Source of the DNA: Candidatus Omnitrophota bacterium
Lineage (GTDB): Bacteria > Omnitrophota > Gorgyraeia > B26-G9
Direction: 5' to 3'
DNA: 47,409 bases
Assembly (NCBI GenBank): GCA_018813905.1
Contig: JAHJAO010000026.1
Location: 1 to 47,409 of the forward strand
Each line of letters opens with the position of its first letter. Position 1 is the stretch's first letter. Positions 1-9,900 of the stretch are shown here, one piece after another. Under the pieces are notes generated by a model. It worked only from the letters and a program-made list of their open reading frames with translations, did not search any database and was not told the DNA's origin. Position numbers and translations under genes: made by a program.

Positions 1-726
1 CCTGGGGATCGCCTTTGACGCCGAAAGCTCGGCTATCTTTGCCTGTTTATAAAATTCCAGGGCTTTAAGATTTTCTCCCTGTTGTTCAAATAAAATACCC
101 GCCCGGATATTATCTTCCGCGTTAAGTTCCTGTTTATTAAGCAAATCCGGCGGTATAACCTCCAACATCCAGGAATCGGCCTGCTGCCAATTTCTTAAAA
201 AACCGTTATAACTTCTTTTTATATACGCCGCCCGGCCCGTATGTTCAAGGATGAATCCTTCTTTATCGTTAAAACCCACGATCACAACATAGTGGCGCCG
301 GTTAAGAAAATAAGGATGCAGTTTTTCCATAACAATAACCGGCACCCCATCCTGTAACCTTTGTTTGAGCCGGCTAAAGTCAGCACTGCCGCCCCTGGCC
401 CAAAGCCCTTGCTTTGCCGCGTAGTGTTCCAAATCAAAGTTCAGCACGCCCCCTAAATCCGGCTTAAAAATACATTGCGCGATCTCCTCCTGGCTAGTTT
501 TATACCCCCAATAAGCAAGCATCGAACTTAACGCGGCCGGGCCGCACAGATTTTTCTTCTGTTTTACAAACGGCACATCCAAAAATACGCTGTCCGTTGG
601 AGCGGATGAGGAAGGAAATGTTTTTTCGAGGCGTGAAATATCAACTGCCGTAGCGCACCCGTTTACAAGCAGCACTACGGCAGTTAGAAATATTACTATT
701 TTTTTCTGTTCTATATTCTTACACAA
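1..726 (-). CDS. C39-like cysteine peptidase lipoprotein, PA2778-like (cut off at window start)
   Basis: The frame is open from about 726 to the window edge (242 codons) and continues beyond it. The N-terminus looks like a lipoprotein signal: a hydrophobic run followed by LLVNGC, with the lipobox Cys near residue 24. A peptidase-C39-like core follows: Cys in NLCGPAAL (about residue 61), then RRHYVVIVGF, which supplies the His, and a downstream EH that may carry the third residue. The last visible part (EDNIRAGILFEQQGENLKALEFYKQA) reads as a TPR helix pair, which is usual for PA2778-family proteins. The gene lies 34 bp after a PA2779-like gene, the usual partner, so the pair is probably co-transcribed. 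I chose TTG at 726 because an in-frame stop lies just upstream (748-750) and no ATG is available; no clear ribosome site supports it. The family call is good, the start is weak, and the substrate is unknown. Confidence 0.75.
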   Translation of the reverse strand, partial: MCKNIEQKKIVIFLTAVVLLVNGCATAVDISRLEKTFPSSSAPTDSVFLDVPFVKQKKNLCGPAALSSMLAYWGYKTSQEEIAQCIFKPDLGGVLNFDLEHYAAKQGLWARGGSADFSRLKQRLQDGVPVIVMEKLHPYFLNRRHYVVIVGFNDKEGFILEHTGRAAYIKRSYNGFLRNWQQADSWMLEVIPPDLLNKQELNAEDNIRAGILFEQQGENLKALEFYKQAKIAELSASKAIPR

Positions 727-760
727 AATATGAAAAATAACCCAAAGTCAAAAACTTAAT

Positions 761-1198
761 CTACTCCCGATCCCGAACTCGTCTGTCCTGGTTCTTAGTG
801 CGCGGCTCAAGCTTTATCCGGTAATCGGCAAAATACATCACGCACATAGCCACCAAAAGCACGATCAAAAGCACAACCAACGCCGTATCTCCGGCGGCAT
901 TAAGTTTATCTATCCTGCCGGCCAATTGCTTTAATCGCGCTTCATCCAGCTGCCCCACATATTCCTGGACCGCATCTTTACTCATACCCAGTTTAGAAAG
1001 CCGCTTCTGGACTATCTGCCGGTCCAAGAAAGCTTGAATTTTCTCCATATAAATACTCTGGGAAGAGCTATTCGCGATAATCGGCTGCGAATTAACCGGC
1101 ATCGCCAAGCCCGCTTGTGGTGAAAATCCCAACATTACCGCTACCGCCAGCATAAAAACAAAAATCCCTTTTCTTTTCAACAATCCATTCAAATACAT
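761..1198 (-). CDS. PA2779-like small membrane/exported protein
   Basis: This is a 145-residue protein. An N-terminal hydrophobic signal (FVFMLAVAVMLGF) ends at a likely signal-peptidase site near GLAMP. A charged helical middle (MEKIQAFLDRQIVQKRL... EARLKQLAGRIDKL) follows, then one C-terminal transmembrane helix (TALVVLLIVLLVAMCVMYFA) and a basic tail. This architecture and the adjacent C39-like peptidase match the PA2779/PA2778 pair, whose function is not established. A GGGGGGAG ribosome site precedes the ATG and a sigma-70-like promoter lies at 1258-1287. It is the first gene of the pair. The family assignment rests on architecture and neighbourhood more than on a diagnostic catalytic motif. 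Confidence 0.7.
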   Translation of the reverse strand: MYLNGLLKRKGIFVFMLAVAVMLGFSPQAGLAMPVNSQPIIANSSSQSIYMEKIQAFLDRQIVQKRLSKLGMSKDAVQEYVGQLDEARLKQLAGRIDKLNAAGDTALVVLLIVLLVAMCVMYFADYRIKLEPRTKNQDRRVRDRE

Positions 1199-1257
1199 AT
1201 CTCCCCCCTTTTTTGAAAAAAAATAAACTCAACTGTTTAACTCTAAACTTTAGCTAA

Positions 1258-1287
1258 ATAATACCACAAATTTTAAAATGTAGTCAA
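1258..1287 (-). promoter_or_regulatory. Sigma-70-like promoter for the PA2779-like gene
   Basis: On the minus strand TTGACT (1287-1282) is followed after 18 bp by TATTAT (1263-1258). It lies about 60 bp upstream of the start codon, in the divergent intergenic region. Confidence 0.55.
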
Positions 1288-1317
1288 TACTAAACTTGAT
1301 TTTAAAAAAATTAAAAC

Positions 1318-1346
1318 TTCACAATCGGATTTAAAACTAGTATAAT
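1318..1346 (+). promoter_or_regulatory. Sigma-70-like promoter for the TMTC-like gene
   Basis: TTCACA (1318-1323), a 17-bp spacer, then a perfect TATAAT (1341-1346). It lies about 40 bp before the ATG at 1387, in very A/T-rich DNA. Confidence 0.5.
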
Positions 1347-1386
1347 TTTAAAAAACTCACATAATATTTAATTATTGATATTTCCC

Positions 1387-3084
1387 ATGTATACATTCTT
1401 ATCTAATAGATTTACATTTGCCATCCTCGCTTTATTCCTTATCTGTCTTATCGCTTATGGCGGCAGCCTGAAAAACAATTTTTTGATTGACGACATGCCG
1501 CTGGTCGTCAACAACCAGATAATACAAAACCCGCATTGTTTTTATCTTGCTTTTAAGCTGCCTTTTATGTCCTCGTATTATCGCCCGATTACCACGCTGT
1601 CTTTTACCTGCGACTATCTGGTTTGGAAATATAACGCCTTCGGCTATCATTTGACCAATATCCTGCTTCACACTGCAGTTTCCGCGCTGTTTTTCGCGCT
1701 TATCTATCTTTTATTTTCAAGCTTTGAATTATCCCTGATTTCTAGCTGTTTATTCGCCGTTCACCCCCTAAACAGCGTTAACGTAAATTATATCTCGGAC
1801 CGCGGCAATCTTCTGGTATCGATTTTCATGCTCGCGTCGCTGCTGTCTTTCTTCCACGCCTACAAAAACAAAAAAAACCGCTATTACTTTTTAGGATTTT
1901 TGCTGTCTGTTATCGCTTTGTTTTGCCGGGAAAACGCGATTATTTTCCCGCTCTATCTTGTCTGCCTGTTTGCGGCCGCATTTGAGAAAAACCGGCTGAA
2001 AATAATCGCCTTCTGTACGTCTTTTTCCTTATTAATCTCCGGGCTCTATTATTTTTTGCGGACAAAACTGCTGAATCTGCCGGTTCCAATTCCGCCGCTG
2101 CCTAAACTATCTTTTCTTACCGCTCATTTTGAGCAGATGCGGGCGTTTTTATCCATGATCCTAACATATACACGATTGCTCTTTGTGCCCGCGAATATCG
2201 CTTTCTACCGTCCGGTAAAGCCCTTGCCCGCGAATTTGTCTTTGTTGCTGTTTTTCTCCTTTATCGCTTTAGCGGTATATTTGTATCACATCCGAGGCAG
2301 AGTGAAAAAAAGCGTTCTATTCGCGCTGGGTTTTTTCTTAAGCGGTATCCTGCCTTTATATATTCTGCTGCGTTTTCGTCTGCAGTTAAAATTTACCATG
2401 CAAGACAGCTGGATTTATTTTTCTTCCATCGGCCTGTTCATGCTGCTTGGCGAACTACTCTTGTATTTGAAAAACCGCGCGGACAAGAAACTATACCGCG
2501 TCTTTTTAATTTTATTATTCACCTTTTTCATAACAACCACCTGGCAATACAATCCGCTATGGCACGATACGGTAACTTATTGTAATTTCTGGCTGAAAAT
2601 CCTGCCTAAAAATTATATCGCCTATCGCAGTTTGGCGCAGCACTATGCCATGAAAAGAGACTTCGACCGGGCGGCCGGTTACTACCTAAAGGCGTTAAAG
2701 TTAAACCGCGTACAAAGAGGCGAAGAAATGATTTTCACCAAGAAGGCATCTGAAATTTTCACAGAACTAGGCATTGTATTTCACAAGCAGGGGAAATTCG
2801 ATCAAGCTCTGCCGTATCTGTTCCAAGCGCTGAAGATAAACCCTTATTCGAGTTTTGCACATTTAAATCTGGCAAACACATATTACCGTTTAGGGAAGTT
2901 TGACCTTGCCGAGCAACATTACAGAAAAGTTACGGAACTAAATCCATACCATCTCAAGGCGCGCCAAAAATTAGCGGTGTTATATGTCAAAACCGGCAAA
3001 GAAGCTCTGGCGTTAAAAGAAACCGAAGTTGCTCTTTCTCTATCCCCGCATTGTTTTGACCGGGTACTAAAATCGCAGGATTGA
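1387..3084 (+). CDS. Polytopic glycosyltransferase-like protein with C-terminal TPRs (TMTC-like)
   Basis: The protein is 565 residues if started at the ATG at 1387; an in-frame TTG four codons earlier is possible. The first transmembrane helix is followed by a loop with an Asp-Asp pair (DD at 35-36) after NNFL. In GT-C lipid-linked sugar transferases such a DD/DE in the first extracytoplasmic loop is the catalytic or metal-binding site. The next stretch (YYRPITTLSF, then GYHLTNILLHT) is characteristic of the TMTC / DUF1736-type O-mannosyltransferase family. About ten membrane helices fill residues 10-385. Residues about 395-555 are TPR units (for example LGIVFHKQGKFDQALPYLFQAL and LNLANTYYRLGKFDLAEQHY). 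It probably glycosylates exported proteins or lipids from a polyprenyl-linked sugar, acceptor unknown. It is a single-gene transcription unit ending in TGA, and that stop overlaps the tRNA promoter. Confidence 0.8.
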   Translation: MYTFLSNRFTFAILALFLICLIAYGGSLKNNFLIDDMPLVVNNQIIQNPHCFYLAFKLPFMSSYYRPITTLSFTCDYLVWKYNAFGYHLTNILLHTAVSALFFALIYLLFSSFELSLISSCLFAVHPLNSVNVNYISDRGNLLVSIFMLASLLSFFHAYKNKKNRYYFLGFLLSVIALFCRENAIIFPLYLVCLFAAAFEKNRLKIIAFCTSFSLLISGLYYFLRTKLLNLPVPIPPLPKLSFLTAHFEQMRAFLSMILTYTRLLFVPANIAFYRPVKPLPANLSLLLFFSFIALAVYLYHIRGRVKKSVLFALGFFLSGILPLYILLRFRLQLKFTMQDSWIYFSSIGLFMLLGELLLYLKNRADKKLYRVFLILLFTFFITTTWQYNPLWHDTVTYCNFWLKILPKNYIAYRSLAQHYAMKRDFDRAAGYYLKALKLNRVQRGEEMIFTKKASEIFTELGIVFHKQGKFDQALPYLFQALKINPYSSFAHLNLANTYYRLGKFDLAEQHYRKVTELNPYHLKARQKLAVLYVKTGKEALALKETEVALSLSPHCFDRVLKSQD

Positions 3085-3108
3085 CTTTGAATTCTTGTAT
3101 GATATAAT
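3081..3108 (+). promoter_or_regulatory. Promoter of tRNA-Glu
   Basis: TTGACT (3081-3086), 16-bp spacer, TATAAT (3103-3108). It overlaps the stop codon of the preceding gene and sits about 30 bp before the mature tRNA 5' end. Confidence 0.6.
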
Positions 3109-3136
3109 TTGTGCCTACGTAATTCATTAAAGACGC

Positions 3137-3214
3137 GGCCCCATCGTCTAGTCTGGCCTAGGACGTCAGCTTCTCAAGCTGTAAACACGGGTTCGAATCC
3201 CGTTGGGGCTACCA
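3137..3214 (+). tRNA. tRNA-Glu (anticodon CTC)
   Basis: A full cloverleaf can be folded. The acceptor is GGCCCCA (3137-3143) with TGGGGCT (3204-3210), first pair G-U. The D arm is 3146-3164. The anticodon stem-loop has loop TTCTCAA (3171-3177) and anticodon CTC at 3173-3175. The T arm is ACGGG-TTCGAAT-CCCGT (3187-3203), with discriminator A3211 and an encoded CCA at 3212-3214. It reads GAG codons. One mismatch sits at the outer anticodon-stem pair. The start TCGTCTAG after the acceptor is typical of Glu tRNAs. Confidence 0.93.
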
Positions 3215-3233
3215 AAAAACTCATATTATTCCG

Positions 3234-6200
3234 CTAAATTGATTGCTCAATTGCTCTGCTGCGAAATTGCTCATTAATCAAAGTCAAACTGCTTTGTAAG
3301 GCCTTATCCATGCTGGCCTTTACTTGAACTTGATCTTCTGATGCCAAGGACTGTCCTTGTTCTAAAAAAAAGTCAGCTTCCTGATCATATAAAAGGAGGG
3401 CGTCTTCTAACCATTCAGCAGATTCAATAAAATCCTGGGCTCGATCAGGCCCTAACTTACCTTTAGCAAGTTCTTTTTCTATTTGCAGGCTTTTCGCACG
3501 TAATTGCCCTTTTCTCAATGCCAGCATAACAGGCAATTCTCCCATAACTTCGGCAAATTTTAATTCCTCTTCGATAATACGGGGATGGATATGGCTAAAT
3601 ATGTAATTAAACCGCCGATCAATTATCCCGTTTTCAAGAAACTTCTTCTCAAGCAATTCATGGAAGAAAAGAGATTTGTTCAATAACGTTGCGTCATTAC
3701 GCTTCATATAATTAGGCGAATAATAGATGCCGGCTTTTTCTATAGAAGGGTGCATTATAAGTATAGCGTGCGGATATTGGAATAAAGGCAATATCGGTAT
3801 TTCAACCTTCTGCCAAAGTTCTCCCTTGCCACCATATAGTTGTCTTATTTTTTTAAGTAATTTAGCCGTCGGCTGGTCCAAGACAAACGGCATCAGGGCA
3901 GCTTCGGTAGTAAATGCTCCTGTCTTTTGAGCAAATTCTTCCGGATCCATGTTGCGGATTTCATCAATCGACCCGGCTTTTTCTTTAATATACTGCCAGA
4001 TCTCTTCCGTAATCTTTGCTATCCAGGCATTGTCTAACCGAGGTTCAGCTATATTCTCAGACTGAAATATGCCAAATAAACGTTCTGCCTCGTCAAAATC
4101 CCCTTGGTTTAAGGCATTGACAACTTGCCCAGCGATTTGGTCTATGTCTTCCGAAAATATTAAAGGCGCCTCTTCAACAATCTCTCCGACAAAAAATAAA
4201 CGATCATCCGCTCTTTTATTTATCAATCTTTTACCGGCAAATCCTTCTTTTTCTAAATCATCAATCGTCTTGGCTAAACGAAAAAAGACCCTAAATCCTT
4301 CTTCTCCAAAACGCTGCAGCATTACACCAAAAGAATCATGATCTTTTACGGTCCTTTCTAAACTTGTTTTATCAAAAAACGGCGTCAAGACCAATCTTCC
4401 TTTGGGTCTAAGCACCCTCACTGCTTCTTGCAAAGTCTGCCTGATTTTTTCTTCCTGCAAAATACCATTGTCCATCGCTACCAAGTACGGAATGCTCACC
4501 AGGTCAAAAGAATCATCTTCTAAAAAAGAAAGATTACTTGCATCACCAGCTTTAAATTCAACATTATCCGGGAATTCCAGCCTTACCTCGCCTTCAGATA
4601 TTGTGTCATTTAACAATCCCAGCAATAAGTCTTTTGCTTTTATCGGGTTTATTTTGGGATATCGCTCCCGCAAGCCTTGTTTTAAAACTGGGCTCTGGAT
4701 TAATGGAGTAACTGTCTTGGCAATATTAATTGAATTTTCATCTAAATCTACGCCAACCACCCGATTTGCCCCGGCTAAAAAGGCGCCAAAACAAGCCATC
4801 CCCGCCCCACAACCAAGCACTAATACATCCTTTCCCGTTAGATCCTTTTCTCCCTTAATAGCAAAATTCTTATTTATCGGATGATCTGTCGAGAATAAAA
4901 TGCCTTCTTTGTCTGTTTTTCTTAGCAAGACACTCAAAAATTCTAAGGCTTCCGGTATGCTCTTGAGGAATAATTTTTCTTGCAGGCTATCCATTGCGGC
5001 TCTATTTTTTGTCTTTTTTTCTATTGATGCGGCAAAAATATTATTTATTGTTCTCTGATATTTTTTCAATAACATACCCGCTTCATACAAACTTGTTTTT
5101 TCCCGCGCAGTTTTCCTTTGCAAAGCAATAATTTCATTGAAATCGACAAGTAAAGAAGGACAGAACTTTTTAATTATCAGATATCCCTCATATATCCGGC
5201 CGCAGGCCTGCTTGAGAAACTTGGCCGCATCCTTCGACGCCTCAGCCGCTGCTATTACTGCCTGGTCAATTTTATAGCGGGCGCTGTTTTCTAGATCAAC
5301 CAGTCCTATCTTTAAATTATTTTCTAAATGATCAGTCTTTTCCCAGTCTTTTCCCCATAAAGTCACAAACCGCCAGGGCGCAGTACAGACATCACTTTCT
5401 ACAATATTGATAAGCCTGTGGCGCCGGATATGGACATAGTCCTGCCGGGGATTTTGCAGATTTTCTTCGCCGATAATCATAAAGTTTATTTCCGGCGATC
5501 CAATAGGAAGCGTTCCCTGCGCGATCACGCTTTCAAAAGGAAATTCCCAATATTCTAAACATTTACCCTTAACAATGACGACCAAATCGATATCACTAAC
5601 CGGGACCCCGGGAAAACCATAAATGGCACCCCCATGCACCGAAATATTAACTATTTCCAAAGACGGGAATTTTTGTGAAAAATAATCACGAATATCTGTT
5701 GTTAATACAGAAAGGTCTTTGGCCCGCTTAACAATTTCCTGTTGTTGGTTTTCCTTTTCAATCTTTCCTAATGGCGCTTCCCAGAAAATATTTCCTTCCA
5801 TAGAAGCTTTAAATCTTTCTTCTTCGAACTTTCCGTTATCAATAATTTCATCTTTAAAAACCTCAAATGGGGTATCAATCACATACTCATCGGTTAATGG
5901 GACAACCGTTGTTTGGGCATTTTCATCATCAACACTGATCATAGAAATATCTATTCTGCCATTATCATCTTTAAAGGTGATTTCCTCTTTATCAGTAAAC
6001 AGGGTAAAGTATTGATCGGCCTTATAATATCCGACTATTTCCGGATAAAGCATACGCAGTTCATTGATTTTATCTAAAGCAGAAATCTTATCCTGAGCAT
6101 TTAATATATCTTCTATGCCGGGCGTGCCTTTGGGAAAAATGTTTTTATATATATAGTTTGTCTGGGTATATATCTTAATCTCGTTTGCAAAATACTGCAT

Positions 6201-6899
6201 TAATGGAATGAACTTTGGTATTAATAAAGGTATGCCGCTTTGCTGATACCTGCGATAAGCCTCTCCATATTGCGAATACAAGTGTCTGTGTTCATATAAG
6301 ATCCTAATAAGTGCGTCAAGACAGAATGCATACAAAGTCATAAGAGCTAGTTGACTCGGAAAAGCCAAAAATATGCCTAAAGGCAGTAACATCTGAATTG
6401 TATAAAAGGGATGTTGTGCCCATTGATAAGGCCCCTCAGTTACTAATACTCTCTTTTCTAGTCTAGGCAAAAGCCAAGCCTCCATTTTCTGCCAGCCAAA
6501 AAATCCTGCAAGAGTTAATCCAATTCCTGCAAATGTCAGGATAAAACTGTCAAACCAAAATGTAACCGCAAAAGAAAGCCCGCCCCTGATACCCAATAAT
6601 ACCAAGGCGGCAACACCATAATTTTTTGCGGTTTTAGCGATAGATTTCTTAGCTACAACGGGGGCTATCTTAATAACATCCTCTTGCACAGAAACAACAG
6701 ATTTATGATAGACCTGCTGAAATGTTTTTACATCTATATTGATGTGCGGCGCTAACGTACTGGTCTGCCCATTGTGCGGCAAAGAAGGCAAAACTTCCCC
6801 TCCCGCCCAGGCACAATTACTCATCACCATCGCCCAAACCAGCGCCAGCGCCGTCACCCTGAAAAATATGTTTATTTGCTTAGTTCTTTTGATCTTCAT
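3234..6899 (-). CDS. Array protein A: secreted multidomain protein (ICMT/PEMT-like, nucleotidyltransferase, SAM methyltransferase, FHELLEK module, EQSI tail)
   Basis: The protein has 1221 residues. An FFR-type signal peptide (IFFRVTALALVWAMVM, cleavage after AWA near residue 32) leads to the array's LAP box (49-51). Residues about 95-230 hold membrane helices and GPYQWAQHPFY (156-166), the signature of ICMT/PEMT-type membrane methyltransferases. Residues about 400-520 resemble a Pol-beta-type nucleotidyltransferase (HGG at 422, SDIDLVV at 435-441). Residues about 685-845 are a Rossmann SAM methyltransferase (VLVLGCGAG, then GVDLD). Residues about 915-1130 form a module with FFHELLEK (1078-1085) that recurs in array protein D. 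The C-terminus is AIEQSI. The combined function is unknown. Enzymes that use SAM or NTP behind a Sec signal are odd, because those cofactors are cytosolic. It is the last gene of the array and converges on the tRNA. Domain calls are by motif only. Confidence 0.75.
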   Translation of the reverse strand: MKIKRTKQINIFFRVTALALVWAMVMSNCAWAGGEVLPSLPHNGQTSTLAPHINIDVKTFQQVYHKSVVSVQEDVIKIAPVVAKKSIAKTAKNYGVAALVLLGIRGGLSFAVTFWFDSFILTFAGIGLTLAGFFGWQKMEAWLLPRLEKRVLVTEGPYQWAQHPFYTIQMLLPLGIFLAFPSQLALMTLYAFCLDALIRILYEHRHLYSQYGEAYRRYQQSGIPLLIPKFIPLMQYFANEIKIYTQTNYIYKNIFPKGTPGIEDILNAQDKISALDKINELRMLYPEIVGYYKADQYFTLFTDKEEITFKDDNGRIDISMISVDDENAQTTVVPLTDEYVIDTPFEVFKDEIIDNGKFEEERFKASMEGNIFWEAPLGKIEKENQQQEIVKRAKDLSVLTTDIRDYFSQKFPSLEIVNISVHGGAIYGFPGVPVSDIDLVVIVKGKCLEYWEFPFESVIAQGTLPIGSPEINFMIIGEENLQNPRQDYVHIRRHRLINIVESDVCTAPWRFVTLWGKDWEKTDHLENNLKIGLVDLENSARYKIDQAVIAAAEASKDAAKFLKQACGRIYEGYLIIKKFCPSLLVDFNEIIALQRKTAREKTSLYEAGMLLKKYQRTINNIFAASIEKKTKNRAAMDSLQEKLFLKSIPEALEFLSVLLRKTDKEGILFSTDHPINKNFAIKGEKDLTGKDVLVLGCGAGMACFGAFLAGANRVVGVDLDENSINIAKTVTPLIQSPVLKQGLRERYPKINPIKAKDLLLGLLNDTISEGEVRLEFPDNVEFKAGDASNLSFLEDDSFDLVSIPYLVAMDNGILQEEKIRQTLQEAVRVLRPKGRLVLTPFFDKTSLERTVKDHDSFGVMLQRFGEEGFRVFFRLAKTIDDLEKEGFAGKRLINKRADDRLFFVGEIVEEAPLIFSEDIDQIAGQVVNALNQGDFDEAERLFGIFQSENIAEPRLDNAWIAKITEEIWQYIKEKAGSIDEIRNMDPEEFAQKTGAFTTEAALMPFVLDQPTAKLLKKIRQLYGGKGELWQKVEIPILPLFQYPHAILIMHPSIEKAGIYYSPNYMKRNDATLLNKSLFFHELLEKKFLENGIIDRRFNYIFSHIHPRIIEEELKFAEVMGELPVMLALRKGQLRAKSLQIEKELAKGKLGPDRAQDFIESAEWLEDALLLYDQEADFFLEQGQSLASEDQVQVKASMDKALQSSLTLINEQFRSRAIEQSI

Positions 6900-6956
6900 T
6901 TGTAACTTATCATTTATAATTTATAATTTATAATTTGCAACTTACAATTTGTAATT
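6900..6956. repeat. Heptamer-like A/T repeat in the B/A spacer
   Basis: A run of degenerate 7-mers (TTATAAT repeated, then variants of TTGCAAC and TTTGTAA) fills the spacer between genes B and A, directly in front of the start of A. Similar runs occur at 14690-14716 and 16697-16738. Confidence 0.6.
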
Positions 6957-6961
6957 CTCTT

Positions 6962-9900
6962 TTATATTGCCTGCTCGATTAATATGTCTTTATCAACTTC
7001 ATAAGAAAAATCGTGATATTTTAATTGTTCGCTAACCTGTTGAATCCTTAGCATCTCCTCCAATCTATCCAGCCTTAAAACATAGGAATCATCTTGTTTT
7101 CTATAAACTTTTGTTTCAATAATGATTGAGTTAACGATGCCAGGAACCATGTTCCCCGCAGATCTCCCCTCGGATATCATGTTGCGTATTTTAGTCGAAG
7201 ATATTTCCGCTTTTTCAGTAGGCAGCTTGAACGGGAAAGAATGAATTTTATCATTGAACCTCCTGTATTGACGATATTCCTTTACATCCTCTATCCTTTC
7301 ACCATGTCTGTCCATAACAATAAAGTGGTTTTCCTCCAGAAGCTTCTCTGTTATCGCTTTTGAATGCGTATTTAATGCCACCTGCATGGAATCTTTACCC
7401 ATAATAAAATAGGTATTTACCGTTTGTTCATATGCTTGCTGATAATACCTTCTAACCGCTTCTCCCATTTCAAAATACAAACCCGTGTTGCTTATAAATA
7501 ACCCATCCAGGCCAATTCCTTCACTGGTTTTCAATTCTTCAAATGTTTCCTTAAGACTGATTACTCTATCTTCAAAGGACATCCCGGTTATTGTTTTGCT
7601 AACATGTTTATTCCCTAACAAGACTATTATCTGGTCTAACTTTTTCCCGTCGGGCAACTCGATATTCCTCGCGGCATTCATCAGCTGAAGGTGGACATTG
7701 TGCAATGGATTAGCGGTAATAGCGCAAATGCCTATTTTAAGATTTGCGGTTTTCTCTCTATTTATCTTTTGCTCCGCTATTACCGGCAATACCACAGGAG
7801 TTTTCTTTTCGCTCACCCGGTTGCTGATTTTTCTTACCTTTTTCCATTCTTGAAAATAATTTTTCGCATTCCATTTATTTGCGGATAATATATCCTGAAC
7901 AAATTTTTCCCAAGCCTGATTATCAAGCTGTTTCGCGGATATAACCATCTCTTTAAAAAATCTTATTTCTTCTTCGCTATCCCTAACTCTGTCCATGGTA
8001 TTCCAGCGGGTAAGCCAAATAAACTGCTGAATAAGTTTTGCCCTTAACATCTCCGGTATTACTCTGATTTCTTCTTCGCTTAAGGGGTATCCCACCTTTT
8101 CCGCCGCTTTCTGATAATCAATAACCCAGCCTTTCAGCCCTTCCAAACTAAATTCCAAGTCATTATTAATAAGCCGATAAAACAGGCTGCGCACAATATC
8201 ATAAATCCGCGCCTCTTCCCGCGCAGTATCCAAGTCAAATACAAGTTTTATTTTCTCGTATGCTTCTTTTTCCCCATACAAAACGTTTTCCGGCCTAAAA
8301 TCTCCGTGGATGATGCATTTTGGCAGTTTCTTATAAACATCTTTCAGATTTCTTTTTAGAACTTCAATTTGTTCTTTAAAAAATTGATAATTTTCCAGAA
8401 ATAATTTTTCTGCCTGATTTAAATCTGCGGGATTTTTATTTCGGAGTTCACGATAGGCCCTATCCAACTTTTCTTCCCGGCGGTCTATCCCGTCAAATTC
8501 AACGATTGTATCTGTTATCCTTTCCCCTTTAATCGGGTGAAAACGTCCATCCATTGTATAGGCATGTAATTTTGCCAAAAACATCGCCGCATTTTTTTTC
8601 ATTTGGGGAATTAATTCGGTTATTTTCACAACTCTCCCGTCCCGATGTTCATAAACAGCGAATATTTCCTCCCCATCAACATACATCGGGGTGTTCTTTG
8701 AAGTAAGGCATGTTATTGGGATTTCAAATGATTTATCGCAATCACGCAAATATTCAAGCAACTCATATTCCCAGATCGTGCCTTTTCTGTCCCAGTCAGA
8801 CACCCTGACCACTTTTTTACCCGCTTTTTCTGTTTCGACTATAAGAACCTTCGTATCATATCCCTCTTTAGGGATGCGCTTATCTTCTTCCCGCACCTGT
8901 CCAAATCCATAATTAGAAAAGATATTTTTAATTTTGTCCCGGCTTATGCTCATTTTTTGATCGCGACGGACATAGTCTTCTCTTCTGTACCACAGTTCTT
9001 TAGAAGCCTGCGGCAAATATCCAACAATATCCGTAGGAATAAGCCCGGAAAATTTATCTTCCGCTGCTAAATCTCCGGCACGGCTATGCATATAAACCCC
9101 CAATGCCGCAGCCTCAAATAAAGAAAGCCCTTGTCCAATTAACCCCGCGATCACGCCGGTAAGCACATCTCCCGTGCCCCCCGTAGACATGTATCTATTT
9201 CCAACAGTATTAATGTAAAGATACCCATTTGGATCGCTAATTATAGTAGGAGCGGTTTCATCTCCCTTTAAGACAACGACCACATTGTAAGCGGCAGCAA
9301 ATTCCCTTGCCACATCATGCCGGTTGTTTTTTATGTATTCTATGGATTTGCCCGTTAACCTAGCCATCTCCCCGATATGAGGAGTGATCACTATTGACCC
9401 CTGCGCTCTGCGCAAAATCGACGTTTTACCCACAACAGCATTGAGGCCGCCTGCGTCTAAAACGATAGGTATTTCGGCTTGTTGAATTATCTTAAAAACC
9501 ATTTTCTTCGCTGGATTTCTTTCGACTTTTAACCCGGGGCCTAACGCTAAAACAGATATTTTTTCTCTAGCAATAATATCAAGAATTCTATCGGCTGAAG
9601 AGACATCAAATGAATCATCCGTATTGTGCGGCAAAGCAAACGGCATTACTTCCGGCGAACTTTTTGCTTCAAATGGCGCAAAGAGTCTTTTAAGTATTCC
9701 TGCATGTACTTTTCCCGAGCCGCTGCGCAATGCCGCCGCTGTAGCCATATGGATTGCGCCCAGATATTCTTCCGCCCCGCCCACCACTAATACTGTCCCT
9801 CTTCTTGTTTTATAATCGTCCGCTTTAAATGCCGGGGCAAGAAAAGCGGCTTCTTCCTGATCAATCAACTCCTGCCTCCCCTCCTTATCCAATATTGCGT

